A stretch of 64,000 nt of DNA from CAVTUU01 sp045804965 (GTDB lineage Bacteria; Chloroflexota; Chloroflexia; Thermomicrobiales; UBA6265): the NCBI GenBank assembly GCA_045804965.1, contig JBJMMD010000017.1, forward strand, positions 1 through 64,000, written 5' to 3'. Position numbers and translations under genes: made by a program. The notes beneath the pieces were generated by a model. It did no database searches and was not told where the DNA came from. It saw only the letters and a program-made list of their open reading frames with translations. How positions within the stretch are numbered: position 1 is the stretch's first letter; each line of letters starts with the position of its first letter. Of the stretch, positions 17,157-26,513 are shown piece after piece.

Positions 17157-19427
17157 CTAGTCCGCTGCCGAGCTGGTGCGGGGCGAAATCACGATGGGGT
17201 GCGGTTGGGGGCGGGGTTCGCCTTCGATGCGGAGGTCGGGGAGCCAGCCGAGCCAGCGCGGCATGTACCAGTTCTTGTCGCCCAGCAGCTTCATCGCCGC
17301 GGGGACGAGGATACTGCGCACGATCGTGGCGTCGATCAGGACTGCCGCGCCCAGCCCGAAACCCATCTGCTGGATGTCGACCAGGCGGCCGGAGGCGAAG
17401 GAGCCGAAGACCGCGACCATGATCAGCGCCGCGCCGGTGATGATCCGGCCGGTCGATTGCAGGCCGACCGCGACCGATTCCTCGTTCCGCTGCGTCAGGT
17501 CGTAGTGCTCGCGGATCCGGCTGAGCAGGAAGACGTGGTAATCCATGCTCAGACCGAAGAGCACGCAGAACAGAAAGATCGGGAGCCAGGCGACGATCAC
17601 GTCCGTCTGATGAAAGCCGAAGAAACTGTCACCGACACCGTGCTGAAAGACGAGCACTAGCAAGCCATAGGCGGCGCCGACCGAGAGCAAGTTCATGATG
17701 ATCGCCTTGAGCGGGACAACAACCGAGCGGAAGGCGAGCATCAGCAATAGGAAGCTGAGCCCGAGCACGAAGGCGTAGATCAGCGGCGCGTAGTCGGTCA
17801 GAGCGCTGTTGAAGTCGACCGTCGATGCCGTGTCGCCGCCGATGTAGACATGTGAAGCGTTTGACCCGAACGCCCGGGGCACGATCGTATTCCGCAAATC
17901 GTGGATCGCGTCATACGACGCCTTGTCGCCGGGATCGGACGCCATCGGCACGGAGATCACGGTCAGGTCACCGCCCGGCGCCTGATCGATTTCCGGTTGC
18001 CCATAAAAGCTGTCCGAGGCCAGAGCGCTCGTCAGATTCGCGATACCGGTTTGGATCGCGGCGTCGTTCACGTTGCCATCGACCACGAACGAGACCGGCG
18101 AGATCTCACCAGCGTAGAACTGGCTGGCCAAAATCTCGTACCCGGTTTTGACGTCGCTCTCAGGGAGCGCGTCGAGGCTTGTCTGCCCGGTTTGAATGCC
18201 GAACGCGGGCAGGGCGAGACCGATCAAGAGGACGACCGAGACCACTAGGAACGCGACCGGGTGGCCCATGACCGAGCGGGTGAGCCGGCCCCAGAAACCC
18301 TTGTGGATCGTTTCCTGATCGAGCTGCCGCTGCTTGGCGACGGCCATCGCGTCGTACCGCCGGCGGCGCGGCCAGTCGACCCGGTCGCCGAGGAGGCTCA
18401 ACAACGCGGGGATGAGCGTCTGGGTTGCAAAGACAGCGACGACCACCGCCAGGATCGCGCCCGCGGCAAGGCTATGGAAGACGGTCACCGGGATGAAGAA
18501 CATGCCGAGCAGCGCCAGCATGACCGTGCCGCCTGAGAAGAAAACGGCCTTACCCGCGGTGCCACCGGCGACGCCGATCGCGTCATGCTTCTGCACGCCG
18601 TGCCGCCGCTCCTCGCGATAGCGCTCGATCACGAAGAGGGCGTAGTCGATCCCGACCGCGAGCCCGATCATCGAAATCATGATCGTCACTTCGTCGGTGA
18701 TGGCCATGAATTGCGAGAGGATCGCGGTCAAGCCGACGGCGACGAAGATCGCGACGAGACCGAGGATGATCGGCAGGATCGCCGCCACCAGCGCCCCGAA
18801 AACGACGATCAGTACGAGCAGCGCCACCGGCAAACCGGCCTGCTCCGCCTTGGCCAGGTCCTCATCGGAGACCTTGCCATACGTATGCTCGCCGCTGAGA
18901 TCGCCGACGGAATAGATCTCGAACCCATTTCCGCGATGCCCTTGCGCGGCCGCCAGGTACGTTTCCGCCTGCTGGGCGTTATCGTCCTCGACGTTGTCAG
19001 TCAGGGTAACGGCGACTACCGTTGAATGACGGTCCGGCGAGACCATCTTCTCGGCTTCCGGATCGCCCGCCGCAGCCGCGTCGTAGTAGCTATTAGCGGA
19101 GGCGACGATGTTCGGCAACGCGCGCAAATCGGCGACGGTCTGGTCGACAACCTGGCGATAGGCCACGTCATCTACTGTTGTCGAGTTCGATCGAATGACG
19201 ACGGTTTCGTTCATCGGATCGCTACTCATCCGGTCGTGGCGGAGCTGATCCGCTACCTTCGAATCGGGATTGCTGGTGAAATCGTCGTCGCCGTTGAACC
19301 CACTGCCCACGGCGCCTTGCAGCACCCCGGCCAGGGCAATCATCAAGACCCAAAAACCGAGGATGCGCCACGGATGGCGGGCGCTGGCCCGGGCTACGCC
19401 TGACGTCGAAAGTCGCATTGTTCTCAT
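17157..19427 (-). CDS. MMPL/RND-family membrane exporter (second copy)
   Basis: A 756-residue paralogue of the exporter at 0.7 kb, with the same order of helices and soluble domains: N-terminal RHPWRILGFWVLMIALAG, GLAVGIDYALFVIERYREER in the first bundle and FGLSMDYHVFLLSRIREHYD in the second. AGGAAAGGA precedes the ATG at 19427. It probably exports a lipid-like or toxic hydrophobic compound. It lies downstream of, and codirectional with, a two-component system, so that system may control it, although a 219-bp gap with a strong hairpin separates them. Confidence 0.92.
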   Translation of the reverse strand: MRTMRLSTSGVARASARHPWRILGFWVLMIALAGVLQGAVGSGFNGDDDFTSNPDSKVADQLRHDRMSSDPMNETVVIRSNSTTVDDVAYRQVVDQTVADLRALPNIVASANSYYDAAAAGDPEAEKMVSPDRHSTVVAVTLTDNVEDDNAQQAETYLAAAQGHRGNGFEIYSVGDLSGEHTYGKVSDEDLAKAEQAGLPVALLVLIVVFGALVAAILPIILGLVAIFVAVGLTAILSQFMAITDEVTIMISMIGLAVGIDYALFVIERYREERRHGVQKHDAIGVAGGTAGKAVFFSGGTVMLALLGMFFIPVTVFHSLAAGAILAVVVAVFATQTLIPALLSLLGDRVDWPRRRRYDAMAVAKQRQLDQETIHKGFWGRLTRSVMGHPVAFLVVSVVLLIGLALPAFGIQTGQTSLDALPESDVKTGYEILASQFYAGEISPVSFVVDGNVNDAAIQTGIANLTSALASDSFYGQPEIDQAPGGDLTVISVPMASDPGDKASYDAIHDLRNTIVPRAFGSNASHVYIGGDTASTVDFNSALTDYAPLIYAFVLGLSFLLLMLAFRSVVVPLKAIIMNLLSVGAAYGLLVLVFQHGVGDSFFGFHQTDVIVAWLPIFLFCVLFGLSMDYHVFLLSRIREHYDLTQRNEESVAVGLQSTGRIITGAALIMVAVFGSFASGRLVDIQQMGFGLGAAVLIDATIVRSILVPAAMKLLGDKNWYMPRWLGWLPDLRIEGEPRPQPHPIVISPRTSSAAD

Positions 19428-19580
19428 TCCTTTCCTCTATAAGGCCCAGATTTCCGAGTTTCAAGGCACAAAGCGGTCGCTAGGCTGCTCTCATGTGGCA
19501 GCTCGAATAACGTCGAATTGGGCTGAACTAAGAGCTACGAATCGTTAGTGCGACGCTGCATAGTTTTGTGTCTGCGGCCA

Positions 19581-19646
19581 AACAGCCCTCACCCCTACCC
19601 CCTCTCCCTTGCGAGGGTGGCCCGTTAGAGCCGGGTGAGGGCTGTT
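19581..19646 (-). terminator. Family B repeat acting as terminator
   Basis: A 14-bp perfect outer stem (AACAGCCCTCACCC and complement) encloses a smaller CTCTCCC/GAGGG hairpin, directly after the response regulator stop. Near-identical outer arms occur at 27179-27248 and 41081-41195. Confidence 0.65.
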
Positions 19647-20291
19647 CTAGCTCCGCAAGTACGCGAGCACGGCGAGGACGCGCCGGTGATCAGATTCCGT
19701 GGCCGGGAGACCGAGTTTCGCGAAGATGCTGCTGACATGCTTCTCAACCGTTCCTTCGCCGACATACAACCGCTCGGCAATCGCGGTGTTGGATCGTCCT
19801 TCCGCCATCAATGTGAGGACCTCCTGCTCCCTCGCGGTGAGCGTTTCGAGTAAGTCGCCGCGCCGGCGACGGGTAAGGAGTTGGGCGACAACTTCCGGAT
19901 CGAGCACCGTTCCACCTTGGGCGACCTGCCGCACGGCTGCAACGAAATCGGCGACATCGGCCACGCGATCCTTCAACAGATAACCGATACCTTCGGGACT
20001 CGACGCGAGTAACTCTCCTGCATACTGCTCCTCCACGTACTGCGACAAGACAAGGACTGCAGTTCCTGGCACCTGTCGCCGCGCTTCCAGGGCCGCCCGC
20101 AAACCTTCGTCACTGAAACTCGGCGGCATCCGCACATCGACAATCGAAACATCGGGCCGGTACTCCACGATCGCCTTGACCAAGTCGGGGCCGTTGTCGA
20201 CCCGGCCGACAACCTCCCAACCGGCGTCGATCAGCAACCGCGCGATCCCTTCGCGCAGGAGCACCGAGTCTTCCGCGATCACGACCCGCAC
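19647..20291 (-). CDS. NarL/LuxR-family response regulator
   Basis: A 214-residue two-domain regulator. The receiver domain starts MRVVIAEDSVLLREG and has the phosphoacceptor Asp52 in SIVDVRMPP and the Lys of YLLKDRV. The C-terminal LuxR helix-turn-helix contains LTAREQEVLTLMAEGRSN and GTVEKHVSSIFAKLGL. It overlaps the histidine kinase gene by 13 bp, so the two form one operon. It most likely activates membrane or stress genes, possibly the adjacent MMPL exporter. Confidence 0.92.
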   Translation of the reverse strand: MRVVIAEDSVLLREGIARLLIDAGWEVVGRVDNGPDLVKAIVEYRPDVSIVDVRMPPSFSDEGLRAALEARRQVPGTAVLVLSQYVEEQYAGELLASSPEGIGYLLKDRVADVADFVAAVRQVAQGGTVLDPEVVAQLLTRRRRGDLLETLTAREQEVLTLMAEGRSNTAIAERLYVGEGTVEKHVSSIFAKLGLPATESDHRRVLAVLAYLRS

Positions 20292-21574
20292 GGGATCTCC
20301 GCTCGCACTATCGTTGGACCTCCCGCCGGACTCTCCAAGAGGAGCCGGCCATCGAGGGCCGCCACCCGCGACCCCAGTCCCGCCAATCCGCCACCGGTCT
20401 CCGCCGTGGCGCCACCAACACCGTTGTCGACAATTTCAAGCAGGAGCAGGCCCCGCATCACTCGCACCCACACCCGCGCCTCGGTCGCCTGGCTGTGCTT
20501 GGCGACATTCGTCAACGATTCGGCCACGATGAAGTACGCGGTCGATTCCACCGCTTCCGGAAGCCGCCCGGGCAGGTCGATATCGACATCCACCGGCACC
20601 GGAGCGCGACTGGCGAGTCCCGAGATCGCGGCGTCGAGCCCACGGTCGGTCAGCACCGCCGGGTGAATCCCGCGAATCACTCCTCGCAGCTCGCTCAGCA
20701 CCTGCTTCGCCTCTTCGTGCGATTCCGCCAGGAGCTTCTGCGCGGCCACGGGATCGTTCTCCATCTTCTCCTTGGCCATGCCCAGGTCCATCGCCAACGT
20801 CACCAGCCGCGGCTGCACGCCGTCGTGGAGGTCGCGCTCGATTCGCTGCCGCTCGTCGAGCTGCGCCTCGATCACGTCGCTGCGCGTCTTGGTCAATGTC
20901 TCGACCCGCTCAGTCAGCTCGAGCCGGCCCATACCGCCGAGCATCCATTTCGCCAGCGCCCGGTGGCCGCGGGTCATCGCGACGATGAGCAAGACCCCGA
21001 TCGGGAGGAGCACGAGCCCGGCGGCACAGGCGGCCAGCGCCTCTGGCAGGGTATCGATTCTCCAATTCGAGATAATCTCGGGCTTCGACGCCCAATAGTG
21101 GGTGGGAATCGAGATCAGCCAGAGCGGCGCCGCGGCCGCAACCGTCAGGATCACGAACTCGGCCGTTCCGATCGGAAAGAGGAGAAGCAGATAGGCGAGG
21201 TCGAGCCAGGTCGCCCCATCGCTCAGATGCGTTTTGATACGCGTCCAGAACGAGCCCTCCGGCACGTCCTTGTACGGTTCGGGAATGTCGTCGTCGAACA
21301 TAAAGCGGAATCGCCAGCGTTCGGCCATCGCCCCGCCGCGCCAGATGATCATCGTCAGCACGAGGATCGGGATGCCAATCAGCGTGATCGCGAGCCCAAC
21401 CCCGAGCGGGATGAGGGTCACCAACAAGATGAACCAGAAGAGCCCGAGCGCGAAATTGAGGAGCAGGAAGATCGCGGAAACATACGGCTCCCACGATTTA
21501 AGCAAACGAAACGGGTTGAACCCGGCCTCTTTTGGCTTGGTAGATTCCGTAACAGCAGACTGGACAGCCATCAA
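20279..21574 (-). CDS. Sensor histidine kinase (HisKA_3 type)
   Basis: A 431-residue membrane kinase. An N-terminal 'putative sensor' region with four hydrophobic segments (about residues 30-80 and 120-200) precedes the dimerisation box ERQRIERDLHDGVQ with the phosphorylated His250. The HATPase region has SLTNVAKHSQA, LEIVDNGVGG and GGGLAGLGSRV. Such kinases often sense the cell envelope and phosphorylate NarL-type regulators, here the overlapping downstream gene. The ligand is unknown. Confidence 0.9.
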   Translation of the reverse strand: MMAVQSAVTESTKPKEAGFNPFRLLKSWEPYVSAIFLLLNFALGLFWFILLVTLIPLGVGLAITLIGIPILVLTMIIWRGGAMAERWRFRFMFDDDIPEPYKDVPEGSFWTRIKTHLSDGATWLDLAYLLLLFPIGTAEFVILTVAAAAPLWLISIPTHYWASKPEIISNWRIDTLPEALAACAAGLVLLPIGVLLIVAMTRGHRALAKWMLGGMGRLELTERVETLTKTRSDVIEAQLDERQRIERDLHDGVQPRLVTLAMDLGMAKEKMENDPVAAQKLLAESHEEAKQVLSELRGVIRGIHPAVLTDRGLDAAISGLASRAPVPVDVDIDLPGRLPEAVESTAYFIVAESLTNVAKHSQATEARVWVRVMRGLLLLEIVDNGVGGATAETGGGLAGLGSRVAALDGRLLLESPAGGPTIVRAEIPCGS

Positions 21575-21858
21575 ATCGGTTCCTTTGACCCGAGCGCCCG
21601 CGACAACCCCGTCGCGACAAACGCTCTTCGACTAGGACCGATTATAGGAACCGTCTATTCAAATGAAATCGCGGCGGACCAGAAATTCCAGAGTAGGGCT
21701 ATCCCCCAGAATGGTTTACGCGGGGAATGGGATTGGAATGATTCGGTCTCCTTCAATCTGACTTGGAGCAATCTCAAGCACACCACGAGGCTTCTCAGGG
21801 AAAATGCACGTGACCAAATCCCGACGATCCTATCCCAATCGCTGGACGACGAATGTTC

Positions 21859-23019
21859 TTACCTTCGAAAGTACGTCGCCAATATCGCAGCGCCATCGAG
21901 GCAGACATTTTGGGAAAGATCCCGTGAGAAAATAATCTGCTCCGGAGAAACAGAAAATGCGCTCAAATCGCGGAGCACTTCTTGTCGATATTTACTGATT
22001 TGGAAGTTACCACCGTGAAAGATCACGACGCCCGAATCAGTGAATTGATAGCGCTGCCGTAATCCTTCAGTCGCGTGGGCGACAAGAAGAGCTGACGTCT
22101 CATAGAGCGTCGTCGCTAAACGATCTCCGTGTTCATAGAGCGCACTGATTGCCACTCCGTCTTTCTTTTCACCCGTCTGCTGAACATAGATATCCTCGAT
22201 CCCGGCACGCGCCGCTGCAACCCGCTCGACGCAGACATAGTTTTTTGCTTCGATGTGACAGTGTCTCGTTTGGCCAAGAGGATTTAATGCTGAGATGACA
22301 GGAACATGCGCAATTTCGACATGGGTAGCTTGATGATCTTTGAGGACCGCCGCTCCCAAGCCACTCGCACTGATCACAAAGACGCTCTCCGGTATAGCTC
22401 TTCCTTGTGACGTTAAAAGCGTGCTTGACCCACAGAGTCCGGTAATCGTGTCATTTGCGACGAACGAGCGTTCAGGAAAGAGAACAGCGTAGTCTGCTCC
22501 ATATTTATCCAGAAACTCAGCAAAAAATTCGTCCAAATTCGTTGTTCTGCTGATCACACTCCCTTCCATTTTCGTGGCCGACGAGATACCGACAGCCATC
22601 TGCTGCGTCGTCACTTCCTCAGCGATCTTTTCAAGAATCGCTAAATACCCTTTGCCTTTCCCTGAAGGAAATACCTGTTCATCTATCTTGGCAAGCGAAC
22701 CATGCTCAATGCGGTACTGGGCCCTGCGGAGTTTGTCTCCCCCAATATCTAGCGCAAGGACCTCAGTGGGTTCTTGCATCTTCTCGACTGCTCGTTGTGG
22801 GGAAAATGCGCAGACGTACGCACTGAGCAGATGATCTGTTTGATAGATTGCTATTTGCTCAGGATAGACTGAGACAGTTTTAGGAGTTTTCTCAATCATG
22901 TTAGCGATAAGAAACTCCATAGCGGGCTCATGCCCAGAAACCTTCGAGGGGATATTAGTGCGTGACCTGCTTCCTAAACGGTGCTCTTGTAACTCGCCGG
23001 GGATCATCGTGCAATGCAC
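21859..23019 (-). CDS. ROK/ASKHA sugar-kinase-like protein
   Basis: Up to 386 residues with LALDIGGDKLRRA, the phosphate-1 loop of ASKHA/ROK kinases, a mid-protein SASGLGAAV that fits the second phosphate loop, and NYVCVERVAAARAGIE, which aligns with the GCLExxxSG helix of ROK proteins while lacking the CxCGxxGC zinc site. The C-terminal GVVIFHGGNF resembles the adenosine motif. ROK proteins phosphorylate sugars or repress sugar operons; no DNA-binding domain is evident here. The gene is visibly AT-richer than its neighbours, suggesting transfer. The start is uncertain: no strong ribosome site, and ATG at 22919 is an alternative. The 284 bp upstream of the kinase gene on the right (21575-21858) hold nothing I recognise. 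Confidence 0.6.
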   Translation of the reverse strand: MHCTMIPGELQEHRLGSRSRTNIPSKVSGHEPAMEFLIANMIEKTPKTVSVYPEQIAIYQTDHLLSAYVCAFSPQRAVEKMQEPTEVLALDIGGDKLRRAQYRIEHGSLAKIDEQVFPSGKGKGYLAILEKIAEEVTTQQMAVGISSATKMEGSVISRTTNLDEFFAEFLDKYGADYAVLFPERSFVANDTITGLCGSSTLLTSQGRAIPESVFVISASGLGAAVLKDHQATHVEIAHVPVISALNPLGQTRHCHIEAKNYVCVERVAAARAGIEDIYVQQTGEKKDGVAISALYEHGDRLATTLYETSALLVAHATEGLRQRYQFTDSGVVIFHGGNFQISKYRQEVLRDLSAFSVSPEQIIFSRDLSQNVCLDGAAILATYFRR

Positions 23020-23325
23020 AGTGCGTCCAAGTTTCCGATCATGCGGCTGAATCGACGGCCTAAGGCCACCCAGAGGGTACCCGGCGCTAACCTTGTCGAA
23101 GCCGCCGTTCGGAGGCTATTCCTGCTCCATCTCAGGAATCTCGCAACGCTTCGGAGGAATTCTGACGTTGCCGCTTGGCGCCTGCGTTATCTGACAATGA
23201 TCCCGAACATGAGTTCTATTACGGACACTCATCGGCGAAGCGTGGTTGTCTCATACGTCGGCCGAAGAAGCGTCATGATGCCTGTTAGCCTGCTTGGTCC
23301 ATATTTGCCGGGAGCGTATGATCAC
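23020..23325. other. Spacer without a recognised gene
   Basis: 306 bp between the divergent ROK-like and GNAT genes. The GNAT reading frame stays open through it but shows no start with a ribosome site and no family resemblance. The base composition shifts here from AT-richer to GC-rich. It probably holds both promoters. Confidence 0.4.
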
Positions 23326-24111
23326 ATGACTGAGTCACTGTTACGCCGGTTCATTACCAATTGGACGCTGTCACAGGAGGCACATGGGATTCCGCTCGGC
23401 GGGCGTATGCTGCGGCGTGGTGATCTCGCGGCGGTCGATCTCGGCCGGCCGGCCGAGATCGCCAATGTTGCCACGCTACTTGAGCCACTTTTCTCGGAGA
23501 ACGCAGAGAGGGTCACAGATGCGTTAGATGACTTCTACGGCTTTTCAACTGGCGCGACCTTGGGCACGGTTCACCTCTTTAGCGCCTGGCCGACGCCCGA
23601 TCTTCGACCTTACGGTTGGGAAGACGCCGGAACTGGGCCGCTGATGCTGCGGCCGGTTGGCGGTGAACTGCCGGCGCTGCCACCGGGCTTGCGGATCGAA
23701 GAAGTCCGGGATGAGGCATCGCTGCTCGCCTTCGAGGAAACGACGATTCGCGGTTTCCCGCTGACCGAACTCGAGGGCCAAGCACCAGGGGCAGCGTTCA
23801 GTCCGGAGATTCTGAACGACAGCCGCACGCACATGTGGCTTGGTTGGGAGGATGACCGGCCGGTGGCAATTTCGGCCACCTTCATTGAGGCAGGCATTAA
23901 CAATGTCACGTTGGTCGCAACAGTGCCGGAGGCGCGGCGGCGAGGCTACGGCGCGGCCCTGACGGGGCGCGCGAGCCTCGCCGATCCGGAGCTGCCAGCG
24001 CTGCTGATCGCCACTGACGAGGGCGTTCCGGTCTATGAGCGAATCGGGTACATGTCGTTGTTCGATTTCACGATTTGGTCGCGGAGCCGTCCCGGACACT
24101 CAATGCCCTAA
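23326..24111 (+). CDS. GNAT-family N-acetyltransferase
   Basis: A 261-residue protein whose C-terminal half is a GNAT fold: VAISATFIEAGINNVTLVATVPEARRRGYGAAL is split here as VTLVATVPE and the acetyl-CoA loop RRRGYGAAL, followed by PVYERIGYMSLFDF. The N-terminal half (residues 1-110) is a family-specific extension. ATG at 23326 has GGAG 11 bp upstream and is preferred over the longer frame. GNAT enzymes transfer acetyl from acetyl-CoA to amines; the acceptor is unknown. Confidence 0.8.
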   Translation: MTESLLRRFITNWTLSQEAHGIPLGGRMLRRGDLAAVDLGRPAEIANVATLLEPLFSENAERVTDALDDFYGFSTGATLGTVHLFSAWPTPDLRPYGWEDAGTGPLMLRPVGGELPALPPGLRIEEVRDEASLLAFEETTIRGFPLTELEGQAPGAAFSPEILNDSRTHMWLGWEDDRPVAISATFIEAGINNVTLVATVPEARRRGYGAALTGRASLADPELPALLIATDEGVPVYERIGYMSLFDFTIWSRSRPGHSMP

Positions 24112-24184
24112 TGGGAAACCTTTCGCCGTCCTGGCCTCGAATTCGCGGTGACGGGTCTTGGAGTTCGGTCGCAGAAGGTTGGGT

Positions 24185-25258
24185 ATGGCAAGTTCAGCGG
24201 ATGTCCTAGATGCAGCGCCTATAGCGCAAGACGAGCTGCTCGAGTCGGCGAGGCAGGGGGATGCGGCCGCGTTCGAGCAACTGGTGGCACCCTATCGGGG
24301 CGAGTTGCACGCGCATTGTTATCGGATGCTTGGGTCGGTGCAGGATGCGGAGGATGCGCTGCAAGACGCCCTGCTCGGCGCATGGCGCGATTTGTCGGGG
24401 TTTGAGGAGCGGAGCTCGCTGCGATCCTGGATCTACCGGATCACGACGAATGCTTGCTTGAAACTCGCACGACGGCGTCCCAAGCGACTCCTCTCAATAG
24501 ATTTTGGGCCTCCGACCTCTTCGCCGAATGAGCTCGGTGAATTCGTGCCTGAACCGGTCTTTCTCGAGCCCTATCCGGAGCACTTGCTGAACCTCGCGGA
24601 TACTCGGTCTGATCCCGCCGCTCGCTATGAATTGCGGGAGAGCGTCGAGTTGGCGTTCGTTGCGGCGCTGCAATATTTGCCGCCGACGCAACGCGCTGTC
24701 TTGATCCTAAGCGAGGTGTTGGCGTTCACGGCGGCCGAGGTCGCGCGATCGCTCGACACCACGGTCGCCTCGGTCAACAGCGCATTGCAACGTGCCCGCA
24801 AATCTCTCGACCAGCGACTGCCAACCGAACGTCAGCAAGCGGCCCTGCACGCGCTCGGCGAAAAGGGACGCCGCGAACTGGTCGACGCGTATGTGAGCGC
24901 CTGGGAACGCGCCGACGTCCCCGCAATTCTCGACATGCTCGTCGAAGATGCTCGGTTCACCATGCCACCGCTCCCGGCCTGGTTCGATGGCCGGGTCGCC
25001 ATCGGCCGCTTCATAGCCGAGCGATTGTTCGAAACACCCTGGCGATTGGTCCCGATCATGGCAAACGGGCAATTGGCCTTCGCCTGCTATCAAGGGAGTA
25101 CAGAAGGTTCGCCCTTCCGTCTCGGCGCGATCAACGTCATTGGACTGCGGAACGGGCGGATCGCCGAGATCATCGGTTTCCTCGATCCCGAGGTTCACAC
25201 GTTTTTCGGGCTACCCCGCGAGCTACCCGCCGAATGGAACCATCATCCGGAGCGATGA
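24185..25258 (+). CDS. ECF sigma factor with C-terminal SnoaL-like domain
   Basis: A 357-residue sigma-70 family factor. Region 2 includes HCYRMLGSVQDAEDALQDAL and SLRSWIYRITTNACL; region 4 includes LPPTQRAVLILSEVLAF and TTVASVNSALQRARK. The remaining ~140 residues (from about 215) form a SnoaL/NTF2-like domain (AWERADVPAILDMLVEDARF), which in this ECF group regulates the factor in place of an anti-sigma protein. ATG at 24185 with GAAGG is chosen over the upstream TTG. The two following flavoprotein genes may be targets. Confidence 0.9.
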   Translation: MASSADVLDAAPIAQDELLESARQGDAAAFEQLVAPYRGELHAHCYRMLGSVQDAEDALQDALLGAWRDLSGFEERSSLRSWIYRITTNACLKLARRRPKRLLSIDFGPPTSSPNELGEFVPEPVFLEPYPEHLLNLADTRSDPAARYELRESVELAFVAALQYLPPTQRAVLILSEVLAFTAAEVARSLDTTVASVNSALQRARKSLDQRLPTERQQAALHALGEKGRRELVDAYVSAWERADVPAILDMLVEDARFTMPPLPAWFDGRVAIGRFIAERLFETPWRLVPIMANGQLAFACYQGSTEGSPFRLGAINVIGLRNGRIAEIIGFLDPEVHTFFGLPRELPAEWNHHPER

Positions 25259-25330
25259 GTTTCGTGCCCCTGAAGACTCTTACTTGTTGTAGACGTGCAA
25301 AGGGTGCACGAATAAAAGGAGTCGTGACGA

Positions 25331-25861
25331 ATGACTGATCAAACCTACCAAGCCGAACAGTCAATCCCGAAGCAAGGAGACGTAGCCCTCCTTCAAGACC
25401 CGGTTGCCCAGCAATTGCTGCAGGCGAAGACCCCCGGGCATCTGGCCTACACCTGGCGCGATGGCACGCCCCGCGTCGTGCCAATCGGTTTCCACTGGAA
25501 CGGCGAAGAGATCGTATTAGGCACAACCCCTGATGCGCCGAAGATGAAGGTGCTCAAGGATGGCGCCAAAGTCGCGTTGACCATCGACACCGACGCCGCG
25601 ACAACACCGAAGGTGCTCATCATTCGCGGAACCGTGCGCTCCGACATCGTCGATGGCGTCGCGCCGGAGTATGCTGCGATGCTCATCCGGACGATGGGCG
25701 AAGAAGCCGGAAACGCCACGCTGGCTGGGGCAACACACATCTATCCCCAAATGACGCGCATCTTCATTCGTCCCGAATGGGTCGGCATCCTCGACTTCGA
25801 AACCCGCCTCCCCAGCGCCGTCGAACGCGCGATCGCAAAGGCGCAGGCTGGCGAGGGCTAG
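25331..25861 (+). CDS. Pyridoxamine 5'-phosphate oxidase-family protein
   Basis: A 176-residue split beta-barrel protein. The PNPOx-like core runs from DPVAQQLLQ through TPRVVPIGFHWNGEEIVL, KVALTIDTD and a C-terminal VGILDFETRLPSA. Members bind FMN, F420 or haem and reduce small molecules, and most are uncharacterised. AAAAGGAG lies about 9 bp before the ATG. It follows the sigma factor by 72 bp on the same strand and may be cotranscribed with it. A hairpin follows. Confidence 0.82.
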   Translation: MTDQTYQAEQSIPKQGDVALLQDPVAQQLLQAKTPGHLAYTWRDGTPRVVPIGFHWNGEEIVLGTTPDAPKMKVLKDGAKVALTIDTDAATTPKVLIIRGTVRSDIVDGVAPEYAAMLIRTMGEEAGNATLAGATHIYPQMTRIFIRPEWVGILDFETRLPSAVERAIAKAQAGEG

Positions 25862-25892
25862 TTGTCTCGTGAGCCGACAACTTAGGAGAAGA

Positions 25893-25913
25893 CTACGCGG
25901 CTACGCCGCGTAG
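25893..25913 (+). terminator. Hairpin between flavoprotein genes
   Basis: A 9-bp perfect stem CTACGCGGC/GCCGCGTAG with a 3-nt loop, 31 bp after the first PNPOx-like gene. It could end or attenuate transcription before the second. Confidence 0.5.
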
Positions 25914-25984
25914 TAGCAGCCGCGCCTCCTGGCACACTGCCTGCTCAGCGACGATTCGACGGAGTTTTCGTCCAAGGAGGACAC

Positions 25985-26455
25985 ATGGCAGAGCCAGATC
26001 TCAGGTTAACGGAGCAAGAGCGCGAGGAGTTTTTGGCGGGAAAGCATATTGGTGTGTTGAGCGTCGCCAGTGATGATGGGCGGCCGCCGTTGACGGTGCC
26101 GGTCTGGTACGCCTACCAGCCGGGCGGCAACATCACCTTCTTCACGGGAACGCAAGGACGGAAGGCACGGAAGATCGGGTTGCTCGACAAGGCAGGCGTC
26201 ATGAGTTTTGTCGTCCAGCGCGAGGAATGGCCCTACAAGTACGTCTCGGTGGAAGGGACCGTCATCGAGAAGGATCAGCCGCCGTCCGCCGAACAGGTGC
26301 TCGCGATCGTGCGGCGGTATTTGCCGGAGGATCAGGCGCAGGCGTTCGCCAAACGAGAATTGGAAAGCCCGAATTCCAAACTCGTGCACTTCACCATCCG
26401 ACCCGATCGCTGGTCGAGTATCGATTACGGCAAACTCGAGCAGCACCGCAGCTAG
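25985..26455 (+). CDS. Pyridoxamine 5'-phosphate oxidase-family protein
   Basis: A 156-residue split-barrel protein with HIGVLSVASDDGRPPLTVPV, the conserved first strands, then ITFFTGTQGRKARKIG and YKYVSVEGTV. This matches the F420/FMN-dependent PPOX-like families. GGAGG precedes the ATG by about 6 bp. It is similar in fold to, but clearly different in sequence from, the gene before it. The substrate is unknown. It is convergent with the next gene, with a shared hairpin between. Confidence 0.82.
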   Translation: MAEPDLRLTEQEREEFLAGKHIGVLSVASDDGRPPLTVPVWYAYQPGGNITFFTGTQGRKARKIGLLDKAGVMSFVVQREEWPYKYVSVEGTVIEKDQPPSAEQVLAIVRRYLPEDQAQAFAKRELESPNSKLVHFTIRPDRWSSIDYGKLEQHRS

Positions 26456-26469
26456 ATCGAAATAGGGTG

Positions 26470-26499
26470 CGGACGCCAGCGATGCATCGCCGGCGTCCG
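26470..26499. terminator. Bidirectional hairpin
   Basis: CGGACGCC/GGCGTCCG with an inner GCGAT/ATCGC helix lies between two convergent genes. It is symmetric enough to stop transcription from either side. Confidence 0.6.
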
Positions 26500-26513
26500 T
26501 GTGCATGTCTGAA

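Noticed and set aside
20495..22018. 507-aa plus-strand open frame
   Set aside because: It runs opposite the histidine kinase and shows His/Arg/Glu-rich low-complexity sequence, the mirror of a GC-rich gene.
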